Shown in pieces: positions 1 through 8,021 of a stretch of 64,000 nucleotides of DNA (within the stretch, counting starts at the first letter, position 1; each line of letters begins with the position of its first letter). The notes under the pieces are model-generated. The model saw only the letters and a program-made list of their open reading frames with translations. It did not search any database and was not told the DNA's origin. The stretch comes from Bacillus sp. 1780r2a1 (GTDB lineage: Bacteria > Bacillota > Bacilli > Bacillales > Bacillaceae_H), in NCBI GenBank assembly GCA_024134725.1, contig CP099863.1, forward strand, positions 1,545,501 to 1,609,500, read 5' to 3'. The translations under genes were made by a program, and so were the position numbers.

Positions 1-780
1 CAAACCAAAGAAGTCAAAGATACGTGGGGAAAAGGTTTATTTAAGTCTCCACATGGCTTAGAAATTGATAGCGAAGACAACGTTTGGATAACGGATATTT
101 CTCAAAATAAAATTTATAAGTTTTCGCCTGAAGGAAAACTGTTAGATACATTTGGGTCGGACTATCCGTTTTATATGGAAGCGGCTCTTAGAATCCGAAA
201 CGTTCTTCCTAAGTTTCCAACAGGAATGGATGAATATACCTTTGCGAGACCAACGGATGTAACTGTATTAAAAGATGGATCTTTCGTTGTGAGCGATGGC
301 TATCGTAATCGCCGAATTGTAAAATTTGATCAAAACGGAAAATTCATTTGGGAAAAGAATTTGCTTGGTAACAAAGACGGTGAATTTAATTTACCTCATG
401 GTATTAGCCATGACGAAAACGGGAATCTCTACGTTGCAGATCGAAATAATGCACGTATTCAAGTGTTCGACAAGGACGGTAACTTTCTTGATAGCTGGAA
501 TTCTAAAGAGTTAGGAAGACCGTTTGGCGTCGAGGTTGGTGATGACGGGAACGTTTATGTAGCGGATGGAGGTAACAGCTTATATCCAGAAGGAGGAAAA
601 GGGTCTCATCAAGTCGTGGTGTTAAATACAAAAGGCGAGGTCATCCAACGTTTTGGCTCATGGGGAGAAAATAAAGGTCAGTTAAAAATCCCTCATGATA
701 TTGCTGTTAACAGCAAGGGAGATATTTACGTAGCAGAGTTAGAAAATGAGCGCTTGCAGGAATTTAAGAAGAAAGATTAG
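1..780 (+). CDS. NHL-repeat protein, amidating-lyase-like, 5' truncated
   Basis: The reading frame is open from base 1, so the gene starts upstream; about 259 C-terminal residues are visible. They are beta-propeller NHL repeats with the recurring pattern 'LPHGI..DENGNLYVADRNNARIQVF'. The motifs SDGYRNRRIVKF and VADRNNARIQ resemble the peptidyl-alpha-hydroxyglycine alpha-amidating lyase (PAL) propeller of the animal PAM enzyme. A signal peptide, if present, is outside the window. The family relationship is visible; lyase activity is inference, since many bacterial NHL proteins of this kind have no known substrate. The stop codon lies inside a strong terminator. Confidence 0.75.
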   Translation, partial: QTKEVKDTWGKGLFKSPHGLEIDSEDNVWITDISQNKIYKFSPEGKLLDTFGSDYPFYMEAALRIRNVLPKFPTGMDEYTFARPTDVTVLKDGSFVVSDGYRNRRIVKFDQNGKFIWEKNLLGNKDGEFNLPHGISHDENGNLYVADRNNARIQVFDKDGNFLDSWNSKELGRPFGVEVGDDGNVYVADGGNSLYPEGGKGSHQVVVLNTKGEVIQRFGSWGENKGQLKIPHDIAVNSKGDIYVAELENERLQEFKKKD

Positions 781-808
781 CTATGGAGTAGGTCTCCATA
801 GCTTTTTT
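779..808. terminator. Bidirectional intrinsic terminator
   Basis: A perfect 10-bp stem (779-788 with 794-803) and a 5-nt loop are followed by six Ts. It overlaps the stop codon of the NHL gene and abuts the stop of the convergent SDR gene. Confidence 0.85.
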
Positions 809-1547
809 AGGTAAGTGTTTGTCCATTATCAATTGTGACTACCTGCCCTGTAATAGATGGTTGAGTGAGCATAAATAAAATGCTGTCAGCAATTTCTTCA
901 GGTGAGGATATACGCTGAAGCGGTAAATGCCCTGCAAGCTCATACATCTTTTCTTCATACCCAGTCCACCAAGGTGTATCAACAGCTCCAGGTGCAATAC
1001 AGTTTACACGAATATGAGGTGCAAGTGTAACTGCGAGGGACTTTGTCATTGTATGAATAGCAGCTTTTGTTGCAGCATACGGAATAGATGAACCAATTCC
1101 AGTTACTCCAGCGACGCTTCCAATATTGACAATGGACCCACCTTTTTTCATATAAGAAACAGCTTCTTGTACGCAGTGAAACATTCCTTTTACGTTGGTC
1201 TTGTATAAAGAATCCCATATTTCACCAGAAGCTTTTTGTAAGTCATTCATTGCAATTTGACTGGTGATACTTGCATTATTAATTAAACCATCAATGTGCC
1301 CAAATGCGTGTACAGTTTGCTGAATCATTTTACGAACGTCAGATTGACTAGCTACGTCTGCTTTTGAAAGAATGGCTTTTCCTCCTAGTGTTTGAATACG
1401 TTTTTGCAGTTTTTCCGCTTCTTTTTCTGAACTTCGATAATTAATAACGACTTTTGCGCCAGCTAGTGCAAGCTTTATAGCAGTTGCTTTTCCAATCCCG
1501 GTCGCGCCTCCAGTGATAATAAAAACTTTATCTTTTACATTTTCCAC
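807..1547 (-). CDS. SDR-family oxidoreductase
   Basis: This is a classical short-chain dehydrogenase/reductase of about 246 residues. It has the TGGATGIG nucleotide-binding motif near the N-terminus, the NNAS motif, a catalytic Ser...YAATK (Y-x-x-x-K) set and a C-terminal IDNGQT region, as in FabG-like proteins. The substrate cannot be told. I place the start at a GTG (1547): GAAGGGG lies 9 nt upstream of it, whereas the in-frame ATG three codons earlier (1556) directly abuts that ribosome site. The gene is divergent from the LysR gene at 1658, the usual arrangement for a regulator and its target. Confidence 0.85.
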   Translation of the reverse strand: MENVKDKVFIITGGATGIGKATAIKLALAGAKVVINYRSSEKEAEKLQKRIQTLGGKAILSKADVASQSDVRKMIQQTVHAFGHIDGLINNASITSQIAMNDLQKASGEIWDSLYKTNVKGMFHCVQEAVSYMKKGGSIVNIGSVAGVTGIGSSIPYAATKAAIHTMTKSLAVTLAPHIRVNCIAPGAVDTPWWTGYEEKMYELAGHLPLQRISSPEEIADSILFMLTQPSITGQVVTIDNGQTLT

Positions 1548-1657
1548 GTGAATCATCCCCTTCTATAGAAATGATTATATCTCCCCGGTAAAAATTAGTA
1601 TAATAGTTATAAATAATACAGATATCATTTTAACTAATATCAAAGAGGAGAGCGGAT

Positions 1658-2494
1658 ATGGAAAGCAATGATTTAAAGATTTTTAAAGAAGTTGCAGAAA
1701 ACAAATCGATTTCAAAAGCAGCAGAACAGCTAGGTTATGTTCAGCCTAACGTAAGTCAACGAATCAAGGTATTAGAAAACGAATTAGAGGTTTCATTGTT
1801 TAAACGAACGAATAGAGGTGTAAAGTTAACGAAAGAAGGAGAGATTCTAATTGACTATACAAATCGGATTTTAACCTTAATGAATGAAGTTAAAGATACG
1901 TTAGCAAGTGAAAAAAGCGAAAAAACCTTGACAATTGGAGCATCGCAAACTGTTTCAGCAGGTAAAATCCCACAGCTTATTACCGATTTTTTAGAAAACT
2001 ATTCAACCGTTTTGATTAAAGTGAAAACAGCTCAAGAACAAGTGTTAATGAAATGGTTAGAAAGTGGAGATATTGATGGAATGTTTATTAGCGGCAAGTA
2101 TGAGCCAACTGCTTTCCAAAAGGTCTATACTTATTTTGAAAGCATAGCTATTGTTTCGTTTGATAAAAATGTTCATCAATCAAAAGCGCTTATCGTAAAC
2201 AGTGATTTAAATTGTGTATATCGAAAGAAGCTTCTAGCATATGCAAAAAAACATAACCAAGAGAATAAAAAGATAATCGAATTTGATTCTTTAGAAGCGG
2301 TAATGCAGGCTGTTCAAAACGGGTTAGGAATAAGTGCACTTCCTTTAAGTTTAGCTAACACAAGAAAAAATGAATGCTTTCATATTCAGCAATTAGTAGA
2401 AGGTCCTATTGAAATTCATTTTATCGTTAGGGGAGAACACGAAAAAAGTAAAGGGCTAAAAACTTTTTCTGGATTTTTACGAAACGAAACATAA
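1658..2494 (+). CDS. LysR-family transcriptional regulator
   Basis: The N-terminal winged helix-turn-helix is typical of LysR proteins (LKIFKEVAENKSISKAAEQLGYVQ, then SQRIKVLENELEVSLFKR). The effector domain of about 190 residues follows, so the 278-residue total is slightly short of the usual 290-310. AGAGGAG lies upstream of the ATG. It is divergent from the SDR gene with about 110 bp between, so the SDR gene is the likely target; the co-inducer is unknown. Confidence 0.87.
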   Translation: MESNDLKIFKEVAENKSISKAAEQLGYVQPNVSQRIKVLENELEVSLFKRTNRGVKLTKEGEILIDYTNRILTLMNEVKDTLASEKSEKTLTIGASQTVSAGKIPQLITDFLENYSTVLIKVKTAQEQVLMKWLESGDIDGMFISGKYEPTAFQKVYTYFESIAIVSFDKNVHQSKALIVNSDLNCVYRKKLLAYAKKHNQENKKIIEFDSLEAVMQAVQNGLGISALPLSLANTRKNECFHIQQLVEGPIEIHFIVRGEHEKSKGLKTFSGFLRNET

Positions 2495-2589
2495 TTTATA
2501 AATACGTTGTTTCCCCCTCTAAAATTTGTGATACGCACTAGAATGACAAGTTCATTCAGCGTACAAACTAACAAAAGAAGGAGGCTATT

Positions 2590-2892
2590 ATGACTGAGTA
2601 AGTAGTAAAAACAGGACACACGAGATGTTCATTATTTTTGAGCAACATGGTTATTTAAAATTACTTTGGTCGCGTTGTCATACCAGTTGCAGTGCCTGCA
2701 ATTTAAGAATCGTTTCACTTGAAGGCAACGGAATTAGGAATTGTTTTTTCCATTTATACATATTCATATACAATTATGCAAATCTGTGTAGATAGTTTAC
2801 TAGGCATGTGCGGTATGAAGATTATGTCAGCGGGTTTACTCACCGCAATATCTTGGTTAATTGCTACTCTTTTAGGAATTGTAGTTGGGTGA
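2590..2892 (+). pseudogene. Decayed MFS transporter N-terminal fragment
   Basis: Reading frame 1 from an ATG with a good ribosome site (AGAAGGAGG) encodes a recognisable first part of an anion/sugar-acid-type MFS transporter: NYFGRVVIPVAVPAI, then ESFHLKATELGIVFSIYTYS. The frame carries in-frame TAA codons at 2599, 2656 and 2704 and ends with TGA at 2890, after about 100 codons, before most membrane helices would occur. The frame is preserved with no indel, so decay was by point substitutions plus loss of the 3' part. Confidence 0.7.
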
Positions 2893-2954
2893 CATTAAGT
2901 GAATTACGATTGCTGAGCAAAAGTCATTATAACAACAAGAGGTGAAAGACAATA

Positions 2955-3191
2955 ATGCGCATTGTGAAGCCTTCTAAAATACTGATTACTTCTGTGTCTA
3001 AAAAGCAGATTACAAATGTCTTATTGTATGATTGTTGTATTGGGACACTAAGTTATGTTCTATTTGGATTTAATCATCGTGGTTTTTTTGCTTTTACAGG
3101 CATAGCAGGAAGTATCATCGTACCTATCTTAATGAAGAAGGCCTTTTCTACTTCTTTCTTTAATAAGAATTACATCATCAAAGTTAGATAG
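2955..3191 (+). CDS. Small hypothetical membrane protein
   Basis: A 78-residue basic protein with two possible short hydrophobic segments (around residues 20-35 and 42-60). An AGAGGTGAAAG ribosome site precedes the ATG and a strong terminator follows, so it may be expressed. I do not recognise a family. It sits directly behind the transporter pseudogene and could itself be a leftover of a larger gene. Confidence 0.4.
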   Translation: MRIVKPSKILITSVSKKQITNVLLYDCCIGTLSYVLFGFNHRGFFAFTGIAGSIIVPILMKKAFSTSFFNKNYIIKVR

Positions 3192-3195
3192 TATA

Positions 3196-3239
3196 AAAAG
3201 AGGTTAAAAATCACCCGTTGATTTTTAACCTCTTTTTTT
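3196..3239 (+). terminator. Strong intrinsic terminator
   Basis: A perfect 18-bp stem (3196-3213 with 3219-3236) and a 5-nt loop, ending in a T-tract. It isolates the glycoside island from the upstream region. Confidence 0.85.
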
Positions 3240-3307
3240 GAAATGAAAAACGAAAAATATATATGTCTAAAAATGCTTCCCCTTTGATTAAGAGTTTGAA
3301 AGTCAGA

Positions 3308-3337
3308 TTGACTCAGCTTCGATAAGATATATATAAC
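3308..3337 (+). promoter_or_regulatory. Candidate sigma-A promoter of the first glycoside operon
   Basis: TTGACT (3308) and a TATAAC/TATATA box (3330-3337) are spaced 16-18 bp apart, about 40 bp before the first gene of the island. Tentative; the region is AT-rich. Confidence 0.35.
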
Positions 3338-3375
3338 AAAAGAATTATTGGAAAACAAAGGAGGGAGTTATTTTA

Positions 3376-4164
3376 ATGCTTGAACTCGGTATAATTGCAA
3401 AACCAGTTGAAAAAAGCTTTCAATACGCACAGCAAAAAGAGCTTAGCTTTGTTGAGCTATGTATAAATGAAGGGCAAGATGTGTCAGCATTTTATGATCA
3501 AAAGGAGAAGTTAAAGCAGTATAAAAAAACCTATAACGTTAATGTTGGTTCGATTGGTAGATGGAAATCGCTACGCATTGACAAAAAGGGGCGCATCATT
3601 GAAGAAGAATTAGATAAATGTTTTCAGCTAATTGATGTAGCAAATGAGTTAGAGTGCTCTAACTTCGTATGTGGGTGTAACTATGTGGAGGAGCTATCCT
3701 ACTATGAAAATTGTACAGCAGCCATTCAGTTTTTCTCACTGTTAATCGAGTACGGGAAACAAAAGGGTGTAGATGTGTCATCTTACAATTGTCGAAAAGG
3801 TAATTTTGTTCACAGTCCAGAAGTGTGGAAAATCGTACACGGTCATTTGAAGGAATTAGGAATTAAATTTGATCCATCTCATAGCCGTTACTTTGGAGGA
3901 GATTATCTGCAAGAGACAGTGGACTGGGGTCAGCGTTTTAAGCATGTACATTTGAAAGGCTCACTGCTTGTCAATGGAATAAGAATTGATGATCCGCCTG
4001 CAGGATTGGATCAAACAGATTGGAAAACATTTGTTTCTTTACTGAGAGTTAAAGGATATTTAGGAGGATTAAGCATAGAGCCTCACTCATCTGTTTGGAC
4101 CGAAGAATTAGGTGAAAAAGGAATTGATTACACAATTAAATATATGAATGACCTATTAGTGTGA
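3376..4164 (+). CDS. TIM-barrel sugar isomerase/epimerase-like protein, altered metal site
   Basis: A 262-residue member of the xylose-isomerase-like TIM-barrel (AP endonuclease family 2) group. The DPSH motif (166-169), HVHLKG (190-195) and the C-terminal SIEPH (E235) are present. The strand that normally carries the first metal-binding Glu (as in IAIEN of the neighbour at 5354) here reads VSSYN, so Glu is replaced by Tyr137. It may bind metal differently or not be an isomerase. A ribosome site AAAGGAGGG precedes the ATG. It is first in an operon with a Gfo/Idh/MocA gene and a second TIM barrel. Confidence 0.75.
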   Translation: MLELGIIAKPVEKSFQYAQQKELSFVELCINEGQDVSAFYDQKEKLKQYKKTYNVNVGSIGRWKSLRIDKKGRIIEEELDKCFQLIDVANELECSNFVCGCNYVEELSYYENCTAAIQFFSLLIEYGKQKGVDVSSYNCRKGNFVHSPEVWKIVHGHLKELGIKFDPSHSRYFGGDYLQETVDWGQRFKHVHLKGSLLVNGIRIDDPPAGLDQTDWKTFVSLLRVKGYLGGLSIEPHSSVWTEELGEKGIDYTIKYMNDLLV

Positions 4165-4182
4165 CAAAAGGGGATGTTAGAA

Positions 4183-5280
4183 ATGAAAAATGAAAAGTTA
4201 AGATACGGATTGATTGGAGCAGGAAGTAACGCTATAAAAAAGCATTTAAGTAACTACTTATTGATTCCAAATGTTGAGCTTATAGCTGTATGTGATGTGA
4301 ATATCGAGCAGGCGAAAGCTGTAGCAGAGCAATATGGAGCAGACAGCTTCTATCAAAATTATGAAGAAATGATTAAGCTGGAAAAACTTGATTTTGTTAG
4401 CGTTTGCACACCTAATTCTCTGCACGCTGATATTGCTGTTTACGCATTAGAACATGGTGTACACGTACACTGCGAAAAGCCGTTAGCTATTAATGGTGCA
4501 GAGGCACAGCGAATTGTTCATGCGAAAAATCGAGCCAAAAAAAAAGTGATGGTGGGCCTTAATAACCGCTTTACGAACGAAGCGGTCTATTTAAAAAAAT
4601 TTATTGATGCAGGTCACTTGGGAGAGATTTATAAAGCTAGAGCAGGATGGATTAGAAGAAGCGGGATACCAGGCAGAGGTACTTGGTTTACAAATAAACA
4701 AGTAGCAGGTGGGGGGGTTATGATTGATTTAGGGGTCCATTATTTAGATTTGGCACTATTTTTGATGGGAATGCCTAATCCATCATACGTTTCAGGAGCC
4801 ATTCATCATCACTTTAATCAAACCACAACGCGTAACCGAAATGGTTACCAGGGAAATCCAAAAGGTATCTTTAACGTAGAAGACAGCGCAAGTGGCTTTA
4901 TTGGTCTTGAAAGAGGCGCCACTATTCATTTTGATTTTAGTTGGGCGTCTAATATTGAAGAAGATCAAACGTTTATTGAATTAGCCGGTTCAAAAGGAGG
5001 AGCTACGATTATCAACGGAGAGTTGAAAATTTACTCAGAAGTTTTAGACACTTGCGTAGATATTTTGCCTAAGCTTCCTACTTCACATAAATTGATGAAT
5101 GAATTTGAGCATTTTATTAGTGCCATTAAGAAACAAGGTGATTTAATGGCTCCAGCTGAACACGGTGCTTATATGATGAATATAGTTGATCATTTTTATG
5201 AATCAGCCGCTAAGCAGCAGCCAATCTTTTTTAAAGAAAACAAAAGTCAGTTTAAAGTCGCATCATCGACGTATGGATAA
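4183..5280 (+). CDS. Gfo/Idh/MocA-family dehydrogenase 1
   Basis: A 365-residue NAD(P)-dependent sugar dehydrogenase-like protein. The N-terminal Rossmann fold has GLIGAGSN, followed by the family EKP motif (HCEKPLAI) and a C-terminal alpha/beta domain with the conserved D-x-G-x-H stretch (IDLGVHYLDLAL). Start: AAAAGGGG at 4166-4173 is spaced 9 nt from ATG 4183 but touches the upstream ATG 4174, so 4183 is preferred. Family members oxidise or reduce sugar hydroxyls, including C3 of glycosides. Beside deglycosidase genes, a 3-oxidase or 3-keto-sugar reductase role is likely but inferred. Confidence 0.85.
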   Translation: MKNEKLRYGLIGAGSNAIKKHLSNYLLIPNVELIAVCDVNIEQAKAVAEQYGADSFYQNYEEMIKLEKLDFVSVCTPNSLHADIAVYALEHGVHVHCEKPLAINGAEAQRIVHAKNRAKKKVMVGLNNRFTNEAVYLKKFIDAGHLGEIYKARAGWIRRSGIPGRGTWFTNKQVAGGGVMIDLGVHYLDLALFLMGMPNPSYVSGAIHHHFNQTTTRNRNGYQGNPKGIFNVEDSASGFIGLERGATIHFDFSWASNIEEDQTFIELAGSKGGATIINGELKIYSEVLDTCVDILPKLPTSHKLMNEFEHFISAIKKQGDLMAPAEHGAYMMNIVDHFYESAAKQQPIFFKENKSQFKVASSTYG

Positions 5281-5353
5281 AGGCGATGACGTGCTATAAA
5301 AAGCGTTACCACTACTATACAGTGAAAAATTAAACATGAAGAGGAGTTATTTT

Positions 5354-6262
5354 ATGAAACTAGGTTTTAACAGTGCAATTTTGGATGGCTGTACATTTGA
5401 AGAAGTAATTGATTTTGCAGCGGATAATGGTTTTTCTTGCGTTGAACTTTGTGCTTGGCCAAGAGGAAAAGCGCTTCGTAAATACGCAGGAGTAACGCAT
5501 ATCGACGTCGATCTTTTAGATGTAGACTATATTAAAAATTATACCGAGGCAAAAGGAGTTCGTATTTCAGCTATTGCTTATTATCCTAATCCTTTAAGTG
5601 ATGATGAAGAAAGGAACTCTCATGCAATTGTTCATATCAAAAAGTGTGTTGAAGCGGCTCATAAGCTTGATATTAACTTGGTAAATACGTTTATTGGAAG
5701 AAATCAGTATCAGACAATAGAAGAAAACTTACTTGTTGTAAAAGAAGTATGGAAGCCTATTGTTGAATTTGCGGAAGAGCTAGGGGTGAAAATTGCAATT
5801 GAAAACTGTCCAATGCTGTTTACTGGAGATGAATGGCCAGGTGGACAAAATTTAATGACAACACCAGCTGTTTTTAGAAAAGTATTCGAGCTCATTCCGA
5901 ATCAAAACTTTGGCTTGAATTTTGATCCGTCTCACTTTGTATGGCAGCAAATGGACTATATAAAGCCAATCTATGAATTTAGAAATCGAATTCACCATGT
6001 CCATTTTAAAGATATTAAGATATATAAAAATCGTTTGGATGAGGTGGGCGTAATGGCAACCCCTCTTGAATATATTTCTCCGAAGCTTCCAGGGCTTGGT
6101 GATGTTGATTGGGGGAAATATATCTCGGCGTTGACTGATATTGGTTACTTCGGCTATGCAGTTATTGAAGTTGAAGATAAAGCGTTTGAAAGCTCTTTAA
6201 AAGCAAGAAAAGACTCTATTAATTTAAGTAAAAATTATTTAAAACAGTACTTTCCTTACTAA
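5354..6262 (+). CDS. TIM-barrel sugar phosphate isomerase/epimerase
   Basis: A 302-residue xylose-isomerase-like TIM barrel with a complete ligand set: IAIENCP (Glu), FDPSH (Asp, His), HVHFKD (His) and VIEVED (Glu). GAAGAGGAG ends 7 nt before ATG 5354, so this start is preferred to ATG 5336. Related proteins epimerise or isomerise keto sugars. In this operon (TIM barrel, dehydrogenase, TIM barrel) it probably processes an oxidised sugar such as a 3-keto-hexose. The substrate is not known. Confidence 0.8.
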   Translation: MKLGFNSAILDGCTFEEVIDFAADNGFSCVELCAWPRGKALRKYAGVTHIDVDLLDVDYIKNYTEAKGVRISAIAYYPNPLSDDEERNSHAIVHIKKCVEAAHKLDINLVNTFIGRNQYQTIEENLLVVKEVWKPIVEFAEELGVKIAIENCPMLFTGDEWPGGQNLMTTPAVFRKVFELIPNQNFGLNFDPSHFVWQQMDYIKPIYEFRNRIHHVHFKDIKIYKNRLDEVGVMATPLEYISPKLPGLGDVDWGKYISALTDIGYFGYAVIEVEDKAFESSLKARKDSINLSKNYLKQYFPY

Positions 6263-6442
6263 GAGTTGACCATGTTTTTCACCAAGAGTATTCAGCCAAT
6301 CTCTAAAATCAAGATAGGAAAAGACTGAGTGAATGGAGTAATAATATAACAATAAGAATATTATTTGGAGAAATCGATTGTTGCCACGGCAAAGTAGTCA
6401 AGGTTATCTATAAGGGATGCTTTTCAATTCTTTGCTACTTTT

Positions 6443-6456
6443 CTAAAGCGTTTACA
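6443..6456 (-). promoter_or_regulatory. cre-like catabolite repression site
   Basis: On the minus strand the sequence is TGTAAACGCTTTAG, matching 12 of 14 positions of the CcpA consensus TGWAANCGNTNWCA. It lies in the 256-bp gap before the deglycosidase beta gene at 6519. An 8-bp inverted repeat (6340-6347 with 6358-6365) lies further upstream in the same gap. Confidence 0.45.
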
Positions 6457-6518
6457 AAGTTTGATAGAAGCAAATGTGAAATAACCTAGCATATGGTGTA
6501 GATGGGGAGGAACGGTTA

Positions 6519-6911
6519 ATGTTTGAACAATACATGATTTGTGAAGACGGTTTTAAAAATGTGAAAGAAAACAATGAGGTAATTGGTTTTGAGATTCAGC
6601 TACGCATTCCTTATTATAGAGGAATTGCCCTTTCTCTTATTAACAGCATTGATTTAAAAATTGATGAAGTAGAGATTCCGCATAAGGATTTGGTGTTTAA
6701 AATAGAAACTGGAGAATTTCCTTATGAAGAGCTACCAACCGTTATTAACAATCGCTGGGAATTTGGAGAAAAAGCAAGATTATTCGTTGCTAAACAAGGT
6801 GGATTAACAGAAGGTGCACATGAAATAACTGTAAATATAAGCTTGCGAATTTCATATTTGCCTTGGCCGAATATAGGAGAAGATACAAAGGAACTTGTAC
6901 TTGCTAACTAA
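6519..6911 (+). CDS. C-glycoside deglycosidase beta-subunit-like protein (DUF6379), copy 1
   Basis: A 130-residue, all-beta protein of the DUF6379 type, which I recognise from its pattern (LRIPYYRGIALSLINSI, then VEIP, then EFPYEELPTVINNRWEFGEKARLFV, GLTEGAHEI). Known C-glycoside deglycosidases are heterodimers of such a small beta subunit and a TIM-barrel alpha subunit that cleave the C-C bond of 3-oxo-C-glycosides. Here the alpha-like gene follows after 29 bp. A GGGGAGG ribosome site lies before the ATG. The family call rests on pattern and pairing. Confidence 0.75.
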   Translation: MFEQYMICEDGFKNVKENNEVIGFEIQLRIPYYRGIALSLINSIDLKIDEVEIPHKDLVFKIETGEFPYEELPTVINNRWEFGEKARLFVAKQGGLTEGAHEITVNISLRISYLPWPNIGEDTKELVLAN

Positions 6912-6940
6912 AATGATAATAGAAATTTGGAGGGATAAAT

Positions 6941-7930
6941 ATGGGGGAACAAGGGCTTATTAAAAGAGGTGTTTCTTTATATAGCTATCAAGAAGAGTTT
7001 TATAAAGGAGAACTAACGCTTGAGCAATGCATTGCAGAGGTATCTAAGACGGGTGCAACGGGAATTGAGCTTTTACCTGAACAAATGATAAAAAGATTTC
7101 CAAAGGTAACGGATGAATTTGTAGATACTTGGTTTGGGTGGATGGACCATTATAAAGTAGAACCCGTAGCATATGATGCATTTTTAGATAATAAATTGTT
7201 TGCAAATCGTTCACTCACCTTAGAAGAAAATGTAGAGATGATGATAAGAGATTTAAAACTAGCTAACAAATTAGGGTTTTCGATACTAAGAACGCTCGTT
7301 TCCACTCCTCTTGAGGTTGTTCAAAAAAGTCTTCCGTACGCAGAAGAGTACGGAGTGAAAATAGCGCTCGAAGTTCATGCACCATTTACGTTTGGTACCC
7401 CGTGGTTTGAGGAAAGGATGAACTACATCACTGACAGTGGAACAAAGTGGTTTGGAATTATGCCTGATTTAGGAATCTTTGTAAAAGAAATTCCGCCGGT
7501 TATGGAGCAACGGTATATAAGAGATGGTGGAACACCTGAGATTATTAAATTTGTGAGTGAAAGATACGCACAAGGGATGGATAAAGATGAAACGTTAGCA
7601 AACGTACAAGCAATGAAAAATGCAAATGAAGTTGATCGTAACTACGCTGAGTTTGCTCGACACCTGGTCTATACAGATCCAAACATTTTGAGGGATTATA
7701 TTCCTTATATCATGCATGTTCACGGAAAATATTACGATATTACATCTGATTTGAAAGAACCAAGTATACCATATAAGGATATTGTTCAAGTTTTACAAGA
7801 TGCTGGGTATAATGGATATATTAACAGCGAATATGAAGGGAATCGACATATTCAAGACTATGCCCAAGTAGATAGTATAAAGCAAGTTAAGAATCATCAA
7901 AAGCTCTTAAAAAGCTTAATAGATTCATAA
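6941..7930 (+). CDS. C-glycoside deglycosidase alpha-subunit-like TIM barrel, copy 1
   Basis: A 329-residue TIM-barrel metalloprotein. Putative metal ligands are E144 and H146 (ALEVHAP), D176 (MPDLG), H261 (HVHGKYYD) and E297 (NSEYEG), all at barrel-strand ends. The HGKYY motif and pairing with a DUF6379 gene point to the alpha subunit of a C-glycoside deglycosidase, which removes the sugar from a 3-oxo-C-glycoside by metal-assisted elimination. A GGAGGG site precedes the ATG. A hairpin follows, so 6519-7930 is a two-gene unit. The natural substrate (flavone, isoflavone or other C-glycoside) cannot be read from sequence. Confidence 0.75.
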   Translation: MGEQGLIKRGVSLYSYQEEFYKGELTLEQCIAEVSKTGATGIELLPEQMIKRFPKVTDEFVDTWFGWMDHYKVEPVAYDAFLDNKLFANRSLTLEENVEMMIRDLKLANKLGFSILRTLVSTPLEVVQKSLPYAEEYGVKIALEVHAPFTFGTPWFEERMNYITDSGTKWFGIMPDLGIFVKEIPPVMEQRYIRDGGTPEIIKFVSERYAQGMDKDETLANVQAMKNANEVDRNYAEFARHLVYTDPNILRDYIPYIMHVHGKYYDITSDLKEPSIPYKDIVQVLQDAGYNGYINSEYEGNRHIQDYAQVDSIKQVKNHQKLLKSLIDS

Positions 7931-7940
7931 TAATAAATGC

Positions 7941-7972
7941 AGAGAAACTGCTCAGAAAGCAGTTTCTCTCTT
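7941..7972 (+). terminator. Hairpin terminator
   Basis: A 12-bp perfect stem (7941-7952 with 7958-7969) with a 5-nt loop but a short T-tail, so termination may be partial. Confidence 0.6.
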
Positions 7973-8021
7973 ACATGTAAACGATAAAAGGATGTAAAAG
8001 ATGTTTGCTGGAGGTTATCTT

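Noticed and set aside
2590-2892. Stop-codon reassignment or recoding in the MFS fragment
   Set aside because: All other genes in the window use TAA normally and the fragment lacks most of the transporter, so simple decay is the better explanation.
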